64,000 nt of DNA from Varunaivibrio sulfuroxidans (lineage in GTDB: Bacteria; Pseudomonadota; Alphaproteobacteria; Rhodospirillales; Magnetovibrionaceae): contig NZ_CP119676.1 in the NCBI RefSeq assembly GCF_029318635.1, forward strand, positions 424,614-488,613, read 5' to 3'. A program made the position numbers and the translations under genes. How positions within the stretch are numbered: the first letter of the stretch is position 1; every line of letters starts with the position of its first letter. A model generated the notes under the pieces. That model was not told where the DNA came from. It saw only the letters and a list, made by a program, of their open reading frames with translations, and ran no database searches. This document shows, piece after piece, positions 51,004 to 61,291 of this stretch.

Positions 51004-52335
51004 ATGATGATTAATTTGCGAACGCAGCGTATCTTACGCGACATTTTTCTTGGCGGCGTTCTCGCTTGGTGTTTTGTGGGCGCTCTCGCGGGACAAGCCA
51101 GGGCGGGAAATGACGGGGCGAAAACACCTTCCCCTTCCGCCGCGTCAACGTCGCGGACCGCCCTGCAATTGCCCATAAACAAAGCAAAGTTCGAGACCTG
51201 GCTTGTCGGACTCAGGAAAGAGGCGTTGTCCCAAGGGATCCGCGCAGGCACCTTGGACAGTGCCTTGGCGAACCTAAGTCCGATACCCAGAGTCATCGAG
51301 CTGGATCGCCGCCAACCTGAATTCGCACTGACGTTCCGTGATTACATTAAGCGTCTCGTAAGTCCGGAACGCATTAAAAATGGGCAACTAAAATACAACG
51401 AAAACAAATCGCTACTGAAAAAAATTCAAGCTAAATATGGGGTTCAAGGACGGTTTCTCACCGCTTTTTGGGGGGTTGAAACGGATTTTGGTCGATTGTC
51501 CGGTGGATATTTCCCGGTTATCGGCGCCCTGGCGACACTGGCGTATGACGGCAGGCGGAGCGCGTTCTTCAGGGCGCAGCTTATCGACGCCCTAAAAATT
51601 TTGGATCAAGGCAACATCGACCTCGCGCACATGAAGGGATCGTGGGCCGGGGCCATGGGTCATTTTCAGTTTATCCCCTCGACGTTCATGGCTTATGCCG
51701 TTGATTTTGACGGTGATGGAAAACGCAACATCTGGAGCGACAAGAAGGATGGTTTCGCCTCGGCCGCCAATTTCCTCTCTCATTCCGGGTGGAATGCGCA
51801 CCAAACGTGGGGGAGGGAGGTCGTTGTTCCTCAAAAATTCGACTACGACCTAACCGGTTTAGGGGTGCAAAAAACCTTGGGGCAGTGGCAGAAAATCGGC
51901 GTGCGCAGGCCCGGGGGAGGCGATCTTCCCAAGGCCGATATGAAGGCGTCGCTTGTCTTGCCCGCGGGGCATCGCGGCCCAGCTTTTTTGGTGTACCAAA
52001 ATTTCCGCGCCATGATGGTCTGGAACCGCTCCGTGAATTACGCCCTGGCTGTCGGATATCTTGCCGACCGGATCGTAGGGTTGGGCGAGATGTACAATTC
52101 GGGTCCGAAGGACGACGTCGCGCTCACACGCACCCAAGTTCTGCGTATGCAAACGTTACTCAACACTTTGGGATACGATGTCGGCGCCCCCGATGGGATC
52201 GCCGGCGCGCAAACACGAAAGGCGGTCGCCAATTTTCAACGCCAGACCGGGGCGATCGCCGACGGCTATCCCAGTCTTGACGTTCTTGTCGCACTGAACA
52301 AAGCCGATGCATCGAAAACATCGTCGGGGAATTAA
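51004..52335 (+). CDS. Lytic murein transglycosylase, MltB type, with peptidoglycan-binding domain
   Basis: 443 residues. Signal peptide (IFLGGVLAWCFVGALAGQARA). SLT_2 catalytic domain, about 60-370, with catalytic Glu in FWGVETDFGRLSGGYFPV, MKGSWAGAMGHFQFIPSTF and VDFDGDGKRNIW. C-terminal PG_binding_1 domain (TRTQVLRMQTLLNTLGYDVG, DGIAGAQTRKAVANFQ). Cleaves glycan strands to anhydromuropeptides. No lipobox, so probably periplasmic rather than lipid-anchored. Followed by rlpA. Confidence 0.93.
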   Translation: MMINLRTQRILRDIFLGGVLAWCFVGALAGQARAGNDGAKTPSPSAASTSRTALQLPINKAKFETWLVGLRKEALSQGIRAGTLDSALANLSPIPRVIELDRRQPEFALTFRDYIKRLVSPERIKNGQLKYNENKSLLKKIQAKYGVQGRFLTAFWGVETDFGRLSGGYFPVIGALATLAYDGRRSAFFRAQLIDALKILDQGNIDLAHMKGSWAGAMGHFQFIPSTFMAYAVDFDGDGKRNIWSDKKDGFASAANFLSHSGWNAHQTWGREVVVPQKFDYDLTGLGVQKTLGQWQKIGVRRPGGGDLPKADMKASLVLPAGHRGPAFLVYQNFRAMMVWNRSVNYALAVGYLADRIVGLGEMYNSGPKDDVALTRTQVLRMQTLLNTLGYDVGAPDGIAGAQTRKAVANFQRQTGAIADGYPSLDVLVALNKADASKTSSGN

Positions 52336-52402
52336 TGAAAAAGAAAGTTTATCCTGGCAGAACATTAGCGCCAATTGCCAAATCCACACCCGCCCGCCTG
52401 CG

Positions 52403-52437
52403 GCCATGAGCGATTTAGGCAGCCATGAGCGATTTAG
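52403..52437. repeat. Short direct repeat
   Basis: GCCATGAGCGATTTAG occurs twice, 19 bp apart (52403-52418 and 52422-52437), between mltB and rlpA. Looks like a recent slippage or duplication; no known site. Confidence 0.7.
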
Positions 52438-52515
52438 AACGAGGGCGCGCATAATGGTCGAGATGCTTTAGCCATGTGATTGTTTTTGCGGTATAACCGC
52501 GATAGACGCGAATAT

Positions 52516-53646
52516 ATGCTGAACCAGGGGACGACAAGCGTGAGCCCGCCAAGCGAGACGATACGAGACGACCGACATCTGAACATGCTTGATCATCCTC
52601 CCTCCCGTAGGGTCGCCTTGATCGGGCGCTATGCCTTGGTTGTTTTGGCGGGTGTATTTCTCAGCGCATGCGCCGAAACGCAATTCATTTCACATACCGC
52701 TAAAAAATATATGGGCTCCGGAACGCAGCAGGGCTCGCAGTATAAAATTGGCGCACCCTATCAAATCAATGGGGTTTGGTATTATCCGAAAGAAAACTTT
52801 TCCTATGACGAGACTGGGATCGCCTCGTGGTATGGGCCTAAATTTCATGGCCGACGAACAGCGAATGGAGAACGATACGACATGACCGCCATCAGTGCCG
52901 CGCATCGAACGCTGCCGTTGCCGTCCATCGTGCGGGTAACGAACCTTCAAAACGGTCGCTCATTGGTCGTGCGCGTTAATGATCGCGGTCCTTACGCTCG
53001 GGGGCGCATTATCGATGTTTCCCGCCGGGCGGCTCAACTTCTCGGCTTTTTGAAAAAGGGTACGGCCCGAGTACGCGTGCAGGTTATGGCGAAAGAAAGC
53101 CGCCAACTCGCCGCACGCCTGCGAGGCGGAAAGGGAGGTCGATTGGCGAAGGGGGACAGTCCGATTATCGTCGATAAATTGCCCAAACCGACCGTGGTTT
53201 CGGAAAATCTTCTTCCTCCACGGGAGGGGCGTGAAGCGGAACGAACATCGCCACTCTCTCCTGTGCGCATCGCCTCCGCTCCGCCGCCCTCCCACAACCG
53301 TGAGGGCGCTCCCCGTGCTCCGCATGTTTCCGCGCCCCCCGATTTGTCTCCTCGGGTCAGTGTGGTCGGCGTTGAGGAAACCAAAATCTTCGTTCAAGCC
53401 GGAGCGTTTGCGAATTTTGAAAACGCCAATCGCGTGCGCGCCAATTTGACCGGGATCGCCCCCATAAAGGTGACGACGGTATTGATTGGCGGACGCGATC
53501 TTTTCCGGGTCAGGCTCGGTCCGCTTAAAGGTGTCGGCGACGCCGATAAAGTTTTGAATAAAGTGATCGAGGCCGGGTATAACGACGCGAAAACCATCGT
53601 TGACGGCGCATCCGAGGCTGCGGCCTCTCATGTCGTCACCTATTGA
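52516..53646 (+). CDS. rlpA: RlpA-like septal lytic transglycosylase lipoprotein with SPOR domain
   Basis: 376 residues from ATG 52516; ATG 52585 is also possible and the frame reaches TTG 52480. A hydrophobic segment ends in the lipobox VFLSAC. Double-psi beta-barrel domain: GIASWYGPKFHGRRTANGER, MTAISAAHRTLPLPS and RVNDRGPYARGRIIDVSRRA (the catalytic Asp lies here). A proline-rich linker leads to a C-terminal SPOR domain (IFVQAGAFANFENANRVRAN...RVRLGPL) that binds denuded glycan at the septum. A terminator follows. Confidence 0.93.
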   Translation: MLNQGTTSVSPPSETIRDDRHLNMLDHPPSRRVALIGRYALVVLAGVFLSACAETQFISHTAKKYMGSGTQQGSQYKIGAPYQINGVWYYPKENFSYDETGIASWYGPKFHGRRTANGERYDMTAISAAHRTLPLPSIVRVTNLQNGRSLVVRVNDRGPYARGRIIDVSRRAAQLLGFLKKGTARVRVQVMAKESRQLAARLRGGKGGRLAKGDSPIIVDKLPKPTVVSENLLPPREGREAERTSPLSPVRIASAPPPSHNREGAPRAPHVSAPPDLSPRVSVVGVEETKIFVQAGAFANFENANRVRANLTGIAPIKVTTVLIGGRDLFRVRLGPLKGVGDADKVLNKVIEAGYNDAKTIVDGASEAAASHVVTY

Positions 53647-53715
53647 TCCTTCGTCCGCAACCCAAGGTGCGGCGGACCTAATTGCTGCCGCATTTGCCTT
53701 TTATAAGCAGCCACT

Positions 53716-53739
53716 AGCCGTTTCGCGCGGCTGTTTTTT
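53716..53739 (+). terminator. Rho-independent terminator after rlpA
   Basis: Stem AGCCG / CGGCT with loop TTTCGCG followed by GTTTTTTG. Located 70 bp past the rlpA stop and before the D,D-carboxypeptidase start. Confidence 0.8.
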
Positions 53740-53792
53740 GAGTCCGCAACGTCCTCATGCCGTCTAAAACATACCGGGTAAGAAAGCCAACG

Positions 53793-54986
53793 ATGTCCGT
53801 TCTGAAATTTTCCCCTAATTCCTTACGCGCCGCCCTTTTTTCCACGCTTGTGATTCTCGTCGCCTCCGTCGGGTTCTCATCACGCGCCCAAGCCATCGAA
53901 ACCAACGCCAAACAGGCCATATTGATCGATGCCCAAACGATGAGCGTGCTTTACCAAAAGGATGGATTCGTTTCCATGCCTCCGGCGTCGATGAGCAAAC
54001 TTATGACGCTGTATTTGCTGTTCGAGCGGTTGCGTGACGGGCGCCTATCTCTGGACGACACGCTGCGGGTCAGCGAGCGGGCTTGGCGTAAGGGTGGAGC
54101 GAAAAGCGGCAGTTCGACCATGTTCCTGAAGCCGGGACAACGGGTCCGGATCGAGGACTTAATTCGTGGCATCATCGTTCAGTCCGGCAACGACGCTTGT
54201 ATCGTCGTCGCCGAAGGCCTCGCGGGAACCGAAGATGCTTTCGCCGCCGAAATGACGTCAACGGCCCGCGAACTTGGCCTTCAGAACAGCCATTTCGCCA
54301 ATGCGACGGGTTGGCCCGACCCCGGCCAACGGATGACCGCATATGACTTGGCGTTGTTGGCGCGCCACTTGATTTACGATTTCCCCGAATATTACCATTA
54401 TTTCTCGGAAAAGAGTTTCACCTATAACGGAATCAAACAACAAAACAGGGATCCTCTGGTTTACCAAAATACCAGCGGCGCCGATGGCCTGAAGACCGGA
54501 CATACCGAAGCCTCCGGGTACGGCTTGGTGGCCTCGGCCAAGCGCAATGGGCGTCGCCTTATCTTGGTGCTGAACGGTTTGGCCAGCAAAAAGTTGCGTG
54601 CGAGCGAACCCGAGCATCTTCTCGATTGGGGATTTCGTGAATTTCAAAACTATGCCCTTTTCAAATCGGGAGATGTCGTCGATCAGGCCTCGGTATGGCT
54701 GGGCAAGAAATCTGAAGTTCCGCTGATAGTCAAACAGGACGTCACGCTGACATTGCCGCGTAAATCGCGCAAGGAGATGAAGGTCCAGGTCGTTTACGAC
54801 GGTCCAGTACCCGCCCCGATCGCCAAGGGTCAGCATATTGCGGACTTGGTGATCAGCGCGCCGGATGTCAAAACGGTGGACATTCCTCTCGTCGCCGGGG
54901 ACAGTTCCGCCAAGTTGGGACTTTTTGGCCGTCTTGGCGCGGCCTTCAATCAGCTGTTATGGGGATCGTCGCAGCCTAAAAAATAG
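53793..54986 (+). CDS. D-alanyl-D-alanine carboxypeptidase (PBP5/6, DacC-like)
   Basis: 397 residues from ATG 53793, which gives a clean signal peptide (ALFSTLVILVASVGFSSRAQA); ATG 53757 is an alternative. Active-site motifs: SxxK as SMSK (PPASMSKLMTLYLL), SGN (VQSGNDACIVVAEGL) and KTG (DGLKTGHTEASGYGLVASA). The PBP5 C-terminal domain follows (DVTLTLPRKSRKEMKVQVVY) and a terminal amphipathic helix (FGRLGAAFNQLLWG). Trims pentapeptides and regulates wall cross-linking. Confidence 0.95.
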   Translation: MSVLKFSPNSLRAALFSTLVILVASVGFSSRAQAIETNAKQAILIDAQTMSVLYQKDGFVSMPPASMSKLMTLYLLFERLRDGRLSLDDTLRVSERAWRKGGAKSGSSTMFLKPGQRVRIEDLIRGIIVQSGNDACIVVAEGLAGTEDAFAAEMTSTARELGLQNSHFANATGWPDPGQRMTAYDLALLARHLIYDFPEYYHYFSEKSFTYNGIKQQNRDPLVYQNTSGADGLKTGHTEASGYGLVASAKRNGRRLILVLNGLASKKLRASEPEHLLDWGFREFQNYALFKSGDVVDQASVWLGKKSEVPLIVKQDVTLTLPRKSRKEMKVQVVYDGPVPAPIAKGQHIADLVISAPDVKTVDIPLVAGDSSAKLGLFGRLGAAFNQLLWGSSQPKK

Positions 54987-55027
54987 AGGCCTCCCAGCGG
55001 AATAAGGAACGGAAAATAGGAACGATC

Positions 55028-55681
55028 ATGTCGGCAACTGCCGAAAAAAAAGGGAAGCTCATAACCTTTGAAGGCGGCGAGGGAGGGGGGAAGTCAACCC
55101 AGATCGGACTTTTGACGAAGGCCCTCAAAGCGCGCGGCCTAGAGGTCGTGCGCACGCGCGAACCCGGCGGAACGCCGGGGGGAGAGAAAATACGCTCCCT
55201 GTTGGTCAATGGCGATATCGATCTGTGGAAACCTCTTAGCGAGGCGTTGCTAAACTATGCGGCGCGCTTCGAACATGTTTCCCGGCTGATCGTTCCCGCG
55301 CTTGAACGGGGGGCCTGGGTATTGTCGGACCGCTTTTCCGACTCGACCCTAGCCTACCAAGGCTATGCCCATGCCCTGGACCGGGAAACGATCGCGCGTT
55401 TGCACCGTCTTGTTCTCGGCGCCTTCGAACCCGACCTCACCCTAATCTTGGATATCCCCGTCGATGTCGGCCTGGCCCGCGCCCGCGCCCGCGGCGATGG
55501 GGAAGATAGGTACGAACGCATGGAGGTGTCTTTTCACCATCGATTGCGTGATGGGTTTTTGGATATTGCGCGAAAAAATATCGCCCGCTGCGCCATTATC
55601 GACGGTGAACCCGGCGTGGATGATGTGCAGCGCGCGATCCGCGCCGTGGTGCAATCGCGTTTCGGGATTGATTTGTCATGA
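55028..55681 (+). CDS. tmk: Thymidylate kinase
   Basis: 217 residues. Phosphorylates dTMP to dTDP. P-loop FEGGEGGGKSTQIG, the DR(Y/F) motif in LSDRFSDSTLAYQGYA, and LID region ARARARGDGEDRYERM. Overlaps holB by four bases, a conserved coupling in which dTTP supply and replication clamp loading are transcribed together. Confidence 0.97.
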   Translation: MSATAEKKGKLITFEGGEGGGKSTQIGLLTKALKARGLEVVRTREPGGTPGGEKIRSLLVNGDIDLWKPLSEALLNYAARFEHVSRLIVPALERGAWVLSDRFSDSTLAYQGYAHALDRETIARLHRLVLGAFEPDLTLILDIPVDVGLARARARGDGEDRYERMEVSFHHRLRDGFLDIARKNIARCAIIDGEPGVDDVQRAIRAVVQSRFGIDLS

Positions 55682-56883
55682 GCAAACCGCCGGGACCACA
55701 AGAAGGGGACGCGGCTCCGGACCATCCGCGTTACGCCGGTACGTTGATCGGTCACGATGCGCCCGAAGCCGCTCTTTTGGAGGCTTATAACACCAAGCGC
55801 CTTCACCACGCTTGGTTGTTTTGCGGTCCCCGGGGCATCGGCAAGGCGACGTTGGCTTACCGTTTCGCCCGTTTTTTATTGGTCCACGGCGGCGAACAGG
55901 GCGGAAAACAGAAAAGTGCCGCCGCGCAGGGGGGAACGGAAGGATTGTTCGCTCCGACCCCACCTTCTCCTCCAGGTGCGCCGACCGCCCACGCCTCGAA
56001 GCACAATAGCTTAAGCGTTCCCGACGATGATCCTATCGGGCGGCGCGTGAAGGCAGGAGGGCACGGCGATTTACTGACCATCGAAAGACGGCGCGACGAA
56101 CGCAGCGGAAAACTGAAAAGTGAGATTGTGGTCGATGACGTTCGCGCCATAAGCCACTTCATGGCGCTGACCACGTCGGAAGGCGGCTGGCGGGTCGCGA
56201 TCATCGACAGCGCCGACGACATGAACACGGCTTCGGCGAACGCCGTACTCAAAATTCTCGAAGAGCCACCGAACAATAGTCTGCTGATTTTGATTAGCCA
56301 CAATCCGGGACGTCTGTTGCCGACAATTCGCTCGCGATGCCGCAAAGTGGGGCTATCTCCGTTGAAGGAAGATCAGGTGCGTGATCTTCTGTGCGCCCGA
56401 CGTCCCGACGTCACCCCCGAGGGCGCCGATGCGCTCGCGCATTTAGCGGAAGGGTCGATCGGCCGGGCGCTTGATCTTTTCGATGAGGGCGGGCTCGATC
56501 TTTTCGATGAGGTGGCGACGTTGATGTCGAGCCTCGCGGCGTCCGCCGGGCGCGGGCGAATCGATGGAAAAGCCGTACAACGCCTGGGAGATCAAGTTTC
56601 GCGCGCGGGGAACGTCGATGCGTTTCGCACCGTTTCCGAAATGATCCAATGGTGGCTCTCGCGGATCGTTTTATGTGCCGGAGGAAAACCGCCGGAGGCG
56701 GGGAACCTTGAACGGAACGAAACGATCTTGCGGATATCGTGCGCCGCCCCTCTTGATCGTTGGCTGGAGGTGTGGGAAAAGATCAATCGTCTGATCGCGC
56801 GGACCGATGGCGCCCATCTCGACCGTAAACAGGTATTGATCGATATCTTTCTACTGGTGGAGGGCGTCGTTCTCGCCGCATGA
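55678..56883 (+). CDS. holB: DNA polymerase III subunit delta prime
   Basis: 401 residues. Clamp-loader subunit. AAA+ features: GPRGIGKATLAYRFARFLLV (Walker A with Lys), SADDMNTASANAVLKILEEP and LILISHNPGRLLPTIRSRCR (sensor I and SRC motif). An inserted low-complexity stretch about 80-110 precedes the Walker B region. Starts at the tmk stop (ATGA). Confidence 0.92.
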   Translation: MSKPPGPQEGDAAPDHPRYAGTLIGHDAPEAALLEAYNTKRLHHAWLFCGPRGIGKATLAYRFARFLLVHGGEQGGKQKSAAAQGGTEGLFAPTPPSPPGAPTAHASKHNSLSVPDDDPIGRRVKAGGHGDLLTIERRRDERSGKLKSEIVVDDVRAISHFMALTTSEGGWRVAIIDSADDMNTASANAVLKILEEPPNNSLLILISHNPGRLLPTIRSRCRKVGLSPLKEDQVRDLLCARRPDVTPEGADALAHLAEGSIGRALDLFDEGGLDLFDEVATLMSSLAASAGRGRIDGKAVQRLGDQVSRAGNVDAFRTVSEMIQWWLSRIVLCAGGKPPEAGNLERNETILRISCAAPLDRWLEVWEKINRLIARTDGAHLDRKQVLIDIFLLVEGVVLAA

Positions 56884-56943
56884 CGGGTGTTTGTTTTTTT
56901 GGTGGTCCCGCGACCGCCGTCTTCTAGGAGCCCGCCAATTCCC

Positions 56944-58506
56944 ATGGCCGCCACGCAAAAAAAATATTACATCACCACACCGATTTATTATGTGAACGAT
57001 ATCCCCCACATTGGCCATGCCTACACGACATTGGCATGCGATGTCATGGCGCGCTTTAAGCGTTTGGACGGCTTCGACGTCAAGTTTCTGAGCGGTACCG
57101 ACGAACACGGCCAAAAGGTAGAAAAATCCGCCGAGGCCAAGGGGATGGATCCGCAAGCGTTCACCGACGCCGTATCGCAAAATTTTCGCGATCTGTTGGG
57201 GGCGATGAATTTTTCCACCGACGATTTCGTTCGCACCACGGAGGCGCGTCACCGCGTTTCCGTGCAGGCGCTGTGGTCGAGATTATGCGATAGGGGGGCG
57301 ATTTACCTTGATAAATACGCGGGTTGGTATTCGGTACGCGACGAAGCCTTTTACGGTGAAAAAGAGCTGACAAAGGGCGCCGACGGCCACTTCATCGCAC
57401 CCACCGGGGCCGCCGTGGAATGGGTCGAGGAACCCAGTTATTTTTTCAGACTTTCCCAATGGCGACAGCCGCTGTTGGATTTCTATGAACAAAATCCCGA
57501 TTTTATCGCGCCAACCTCGCGCCGTAACGAAGTGTTGAGTTTCGTTAAGGGCGGTTTGACTGACCTCTCGGTTTCGCGTACGACCTTTAAATGGGGCATT
57601 CCCGTGCCCGGCGACGACAGTCACATCATGTATGTATGGTTGGACGCCCTGACCAATTACCTGACCGCGGTGGGGTATCCCAACGAGGAGGGGAGGCAAT
57701 ACACCACCTATTGGCCCGCCGATTTGCATATGGTCGGCAAAGATATTTTGCGTTTTCACGCGGTTTACTGGCCTGCCTTTTTGATGGCGGCGGACCTTCC
57801 CTTGCCCAAAAGGGTGTTCGCGCACGGCTGGTGGACCAACGAGGGACAAAAAATTTCAAAATCCTTGGGCAACGTCATCGACCCGCTCGAACTGGTGGCG
57901 ACCTACGGCCTCGACCCGGTGCGTTACTTTCTATTGCGCGAGGTGCCGTTCGGCAATGACGGAGATTTTTCCCGCCACGCGATGGTCGCCCGGATGAACG
58001 GCGAACTGGCGAACGACTACGGCAACCTGGCCCAGCGCGTGTTGTCGATGGTGGCGAAAAACTGCGCCGGAAAAGTTCCCACGATGGGCACGGCGAGCGA
58101 TGACGACGACGCCCTGATCCGGCAAGGCGACGCTCTTCTGGACCTAGTCCGTCAAGCGATCGACGTTCAGGCCTACCACGAAGCCCTGGAGTATATCTGG
58201 GTGCTGATCCGCGCGGCGAACGCCTATATCGACCATCAGGCGCCGTGGAAGCTAAAGAAGGAAAACCCCGCGCGGATGGAAAGCGTTTTGTACGTCTTGT
58301 GTGAGACCGTTCGCAAGCTGGCGCTGCTGACACAACCGTTCATGCCCGATGCCTCGTCGTGCCTGCTCGATCAACTGGCAATCGCCGCAGATCACCGCGA
58401 TTTTGCCCATTTCGGAGCGGACTGGGCCCTGACGCCCGGCCAAAATCTCAAACCGCCTCAGGGCGTGTTCCCACGCTACGTGGAACCGGAAGAAGAGGGG
58501 GGCTGA
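56944..58506 (+). CDS. metG: Methionyl-tRNA synthetase
   Basis: 520 residues from ATG 56944 (frame open to 56887 with no supporting site). HIGH motif in DIPHIGHAYTTLA, the KMSKS motif as KISKSLGNVIDP, anticodon-recognition helix (AYHEALEYIWVLIRAANAYI). No zinc-binding second knuckle and no C-terminal Trbp111-like domain, so it is the shorter MetG form. Charges initiator and elongator tRNA-Met. Confidence 0.97.
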   Translation: MAATQKKYYITTPIYYVNDIPHIGHAYTTLACDVMARFKRLDGFDVKFLSGTDEHGQKVEKSAEAKGMDPQAFTDAVSQNFRDLLGAMNFSTDDFVRTTEARHRVSVQALWSRLCDRGAIYLDKYAGWYSVRDEAFYGEKELTKGADGHFIAPTGAAVEWVEEPSYFFRLSQWRQPLLDFYEQNPDFIAPTSRRNEVLSFVKGGLTDLSVSRTTFKWGIPVPGDDSHIMYVWLDALTNYLTAVGYPNEEGRQYTTYWPADLHMVGKDILRFHAVYWPAFLMAADLPLPKRVFAHGWWTNEGQKISKSLGNVIDPLELVATYGLDPVRYFLLREVPFGNDGDFSRHAMVARMNGELANDYGNLAQRVLSMVAKNCAGKVPTMGTASDDDDALIRQGDALLDLVRQAIDVQAYHEALEYIWVLIRAANAYIDHQAPWKLKKENPARMESVLYVLCETVRKLALLTQPFMPDASSCLLDQLAIAADHRDFAHFGADWALTPGQNLKPPQGVFPRYVEPEEEGG

Positions 58507-58516
58507 GGCGTTTCCC

Positions 58517-59341
58517 ATGCTTGTCGATAGCCATTGCCATTTGGATTTCCCCGATTTCGCCGACGACCTGGATGCCGTGATCGCTCGCGCCGAAGCCGCC
58601 GGCGTGCGCACGTTGGTCAGTATCTGCACGCACGTTTCCCGCTTCGATCAAGTCCTGGCGATCGCCGAGCGCTATGAAAACGTTTACTGCACGGTAGGCG
58701 TCCATCCCCATAATGCACAAAGCGAGGGGGCTATCGACGCCCAGAAATTGGTCGCGCTGTGCGCGCACCCCAAGGTCATCGGACTGGGGGAAACGGGGCT
58801 GGATTATTTCTATGAACATTCCCCGAAGAATTTGCAAAAAAAGGCCTTTATCGCCCATATCGAGGCCGCGCGGGAAACCGGATTGCCGCTTATTGTCCAT
58901 ACCCGAGACGCCGATCCGGATATGATCGGCATTCTACGCCGGGAATATGCAAAGGGTTCCTTTCCGGGGGTGATCCACTGTTTCAGTTCGGGAAGTGAGC
59001 TGGCCCAGGCGGTTTTGGACATTGGCTTTTATATCTCGGTATCGGGAATCGCAACGTTTAAGAACGCTCAGGGCTTACGCGATACCCTTTCCGGCGTTCC
59101 CTTGGATCGCCTTCTGGTGGAAACCGACGCGCCCTATCTCGCTCCGATGCCCCACCGCGGAAAACGTAACGAACCGGCGTTTACCGTCAATACGGCCCAT
59201 CGCGTCGCTGCAATTAAAAACGTCGGTGAAGATGTTTTTAACGCTGCCAGCTGCGATAACTTCTTTCGTTTATTCACCAAGGCGCGCCGCCCCGATTTCG
59301 CCTCCAAGGCCTTGTTTGAAGGAGACGCGCCATGCGGGTGA
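58517..59341 (+). CDS. tatD: TatD family metal-dependent DNase
   Basis: 274 residues. Metal ligands: first DSHCHLDFPDF, GETGLDYFYEHSP, PLIVHTRDADPD, VIHCFSSG and LVETDAPYLAP. Family members are 3'-5' exonuclease/DNases. Starts 10 bp after metG with a four-gene run metG-tatD-MBL that is conserved. The stop region overlaps the MBL ATG by 10 bp. Confidence 0.93.
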   Translation: MLVDSHCHLDFPDFADDLDAVIARAEAAGVRTLVSICTHVSRFDQVLAIAERYENVYCTVGVHPHNAQSEGAIDAQKLVALCAHPKVIGLGETGLDYFYEHSPKNLQKKAFIAHIEAARETGLPLIVHTRDADPDMIGILRREYAKGSFPGVIHCFSSGSELAQAVLDIGFYISVSGIATFKNAQGLRDTLSGVPLDRLLVETDAPYLAPMPHRGKRNEPAFTVNTAHRVAAIKNVGEDVFNAASCDNFFRLFTKARRPDFASKALFEGDAPCG

Positions 59342-60108
59342 CGATCCTGGGGTGCGGGGCATCCTCGGGAACGCCATCCATCGAGGCGGGGTGGGGCAGG
59401 TGCGATTCGAACGAACCAAAAAACCGCCGTCTGCGCCCCTCTATTCTCGTTCAGTCCGCGGCGACGTCGATCCTGGTGGATACGTCGCCCGACCTGCGTC
59501 AGCAACTTCTGAACGCCAATGTCAAAAGCCTTGATGGCGTCGTTTTTACCCATGCCCACGCCGATCACCTTCATGGCATAGACGATCTTCGCGGTATTAA
59601 CCGACTGATGAACGCCAATATTTCAGCCTACGGCGATGCGGCGACGTTTACCGCCATACGCCAGCGCTTCGATTATATTCTCGAGCCGCTTTCGCAAGGG
59701 GCGCAATTTTACTACAAGCCCACATTAACCGAGCACCGCATCGTCAACGGGGAAACCTTCCATATCGGACCGATCGCGGTCACCTGTTTCGAGCAAAATC
59801 ACGGTTATGGTCATACCCTGGGCTTTCGTTTTGACAATTTCGCCTATAGCACCGACCTGATGGCTTTGCCCGATGAGGCCTTTGATCTCCTCGTGGGTGT
59901 GAAAACTTGGGTCATAGGCGCCTTCACCGACCATAAGCATCCCACCCATGCTTCGGTGGATCAGGCGCTTGAGTGGATCGACAGAGTAAAACCGGAGCGC
60001 GCGGTGTTAACGCATATGAGCCCGCGGTTGGATTATCGTACGCTTAGGTCAAGCTTGCCCGACAACGTACTTCCGGCCTACGACGGGATGGTTTTGGATA
60101 TTCCCTGA
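59332..60108 (+). CDS. MBL-fold metallohydrolase, PhnP-like
   Basis: 258 residues. Metallo-beta-lactamase signature THAHADHLHGIDD with downstream HGYGHTLGFRFDNFAYSTD and HASVDQALEWIDRVKPERA, VLTHMSP. The start VTILGCGASSGTPSIEAGWG and DPNEPKNRR-like region match the phosphodiesterase PhnP/YcbJ group. Activity on cyclic or linear phosphodiesters is likely; the exact substrate is unknown. Confidence 0.88.
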   Translation: MRVTILGCGASSGTPSIEAGWGRCDSNEPKNRRLRPSILVQSAATSILVDTSPDLRQQLLNANVKSLDGVVFTHAHADHLHGIDDLRGINRLMNANISAYGDAATFTAIRQRFDYILEPLSQGAQFYYKPTLTEHRIVNGETFHIGPIAVTCFEQNHGYGHTLGFRFDNFAYSTDLMALPDEAFDLLVGVKTWVIGAFTDHKHPTHASVDQALEWIDRVKPERAVLTHMSPRLDYRTLRSSLPDNVLPAYDGMVLDIP

Positions 60109-60360
60109 AATTTTTTCTTCCGGTCCGCGGCCCTGCGATAAACAAGCCAAATATCACTCAAAAAAACAAAGGCGCATACCGGAAAATTTTACCCCAAAAG
60201 AGATCGCGCATATCCATAAAAACCAAAGGCATCTTATAAAGTAAACTATTCAACATCCTTTCATAAAAAGAAAATACCATATTTTCCATAATATTCATTA
60301 TGCGATTTGTTCTGGAACGTTGTCCCTGTTTCCCGTTCCATTCACGGGAACATTCCCTGC

Positions 60361-61199
60361 CTAAATAATACCTCTCCCCAGGAGGTTCGCCATGTCTAAG
60401 TGTCCGATCCGAAAGTTTTTCCATGATATCAGCCCCTTGCCAAGAGCGCTCCCAATCCTTTGCCAACCTGCGACAGTGCCCGAGCCATGCAAACATGCGT
60501 TCGACGACCCAACGACGGGGCTGCTCTTCGAAGCCTTCGGCTTTATCGGCGCGCTTAACGATCTGCAGGGTCCATTTCCCGATCTTGTCCAGCGCGCCCC
60601 TGAGTTTTGGTCCTGCATAACCACCATCGGCGAAGATATGGCGCAACCACGGGAACGCATGACGGATCGAATTGAGCACGATGGGCGCGCCGTCCCGGTC
60701 CTGAATGTCCGCGCCGTGAACGGCCAGACCGACGAGCAATCCGGTCGTATCGATGACGATGTGGCGTTTACGGACCCTTGTTGATCTTTTTTACCCGCGT
60801 CATAGCCCGCGATACCGCCGCTTTCCGTGGCTTTGGCGCTCTGACTATCGACCACGCCCGCCGTCGGACTGGCCTCCCGCCCCAGGGCTTCCCGCGCCGT
60901 CATGACCAGATGATGGTTGATCGTGCGAAGAAGACCGTTGTCGCGCCAATCGTAAAAAATACCGACGCACCGTTGAAGCCGGAGGGAAGTCGTTCGGCAA
61001 CATCCGCCACTGACAGCCCGTAGACGCCATGTACAAAATGGCATCGAAGACATCCCGAAGGTCCGTGGTTCGTGGGACGGCCCCCGGGCCTCGGCGGCGG
61101 AAGCAAAGGCGCAACGTGGCTCCACTCCTCATCCGTCACGTCGCTTGCGTATCGCCGTCCTGTGCGCTCATACTCCGGGCGGGTGATTTCAATCCACAT
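60361..61199 (-). pseudogene. Frameshifted IS5-family transposase
   Basis: Reads across at least three frames: [20 protein letters not shown] (start), [80 protein letters not shown], and WVVERMFAWLGHCRRLAKDW, all parts of one DDE transposase of the IS5 (IS427-like) group. At least three frameshifts, so not functional. It also marks the left edge of a scar region that extends to 62.7 kb. The minus-strand frame runs on to 60158 as read-through only; 60109-60360 has no other feature. Confidence 0.85.
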
Positions 61200-61291
61200 C
61201 TTGTGACACCTCATTTGCTTCATCACAAACGAGAGAATCTCAAATGACTGAAATCACTAAACTATTTTTGGATCAGCCTCTTAGAGGTAAA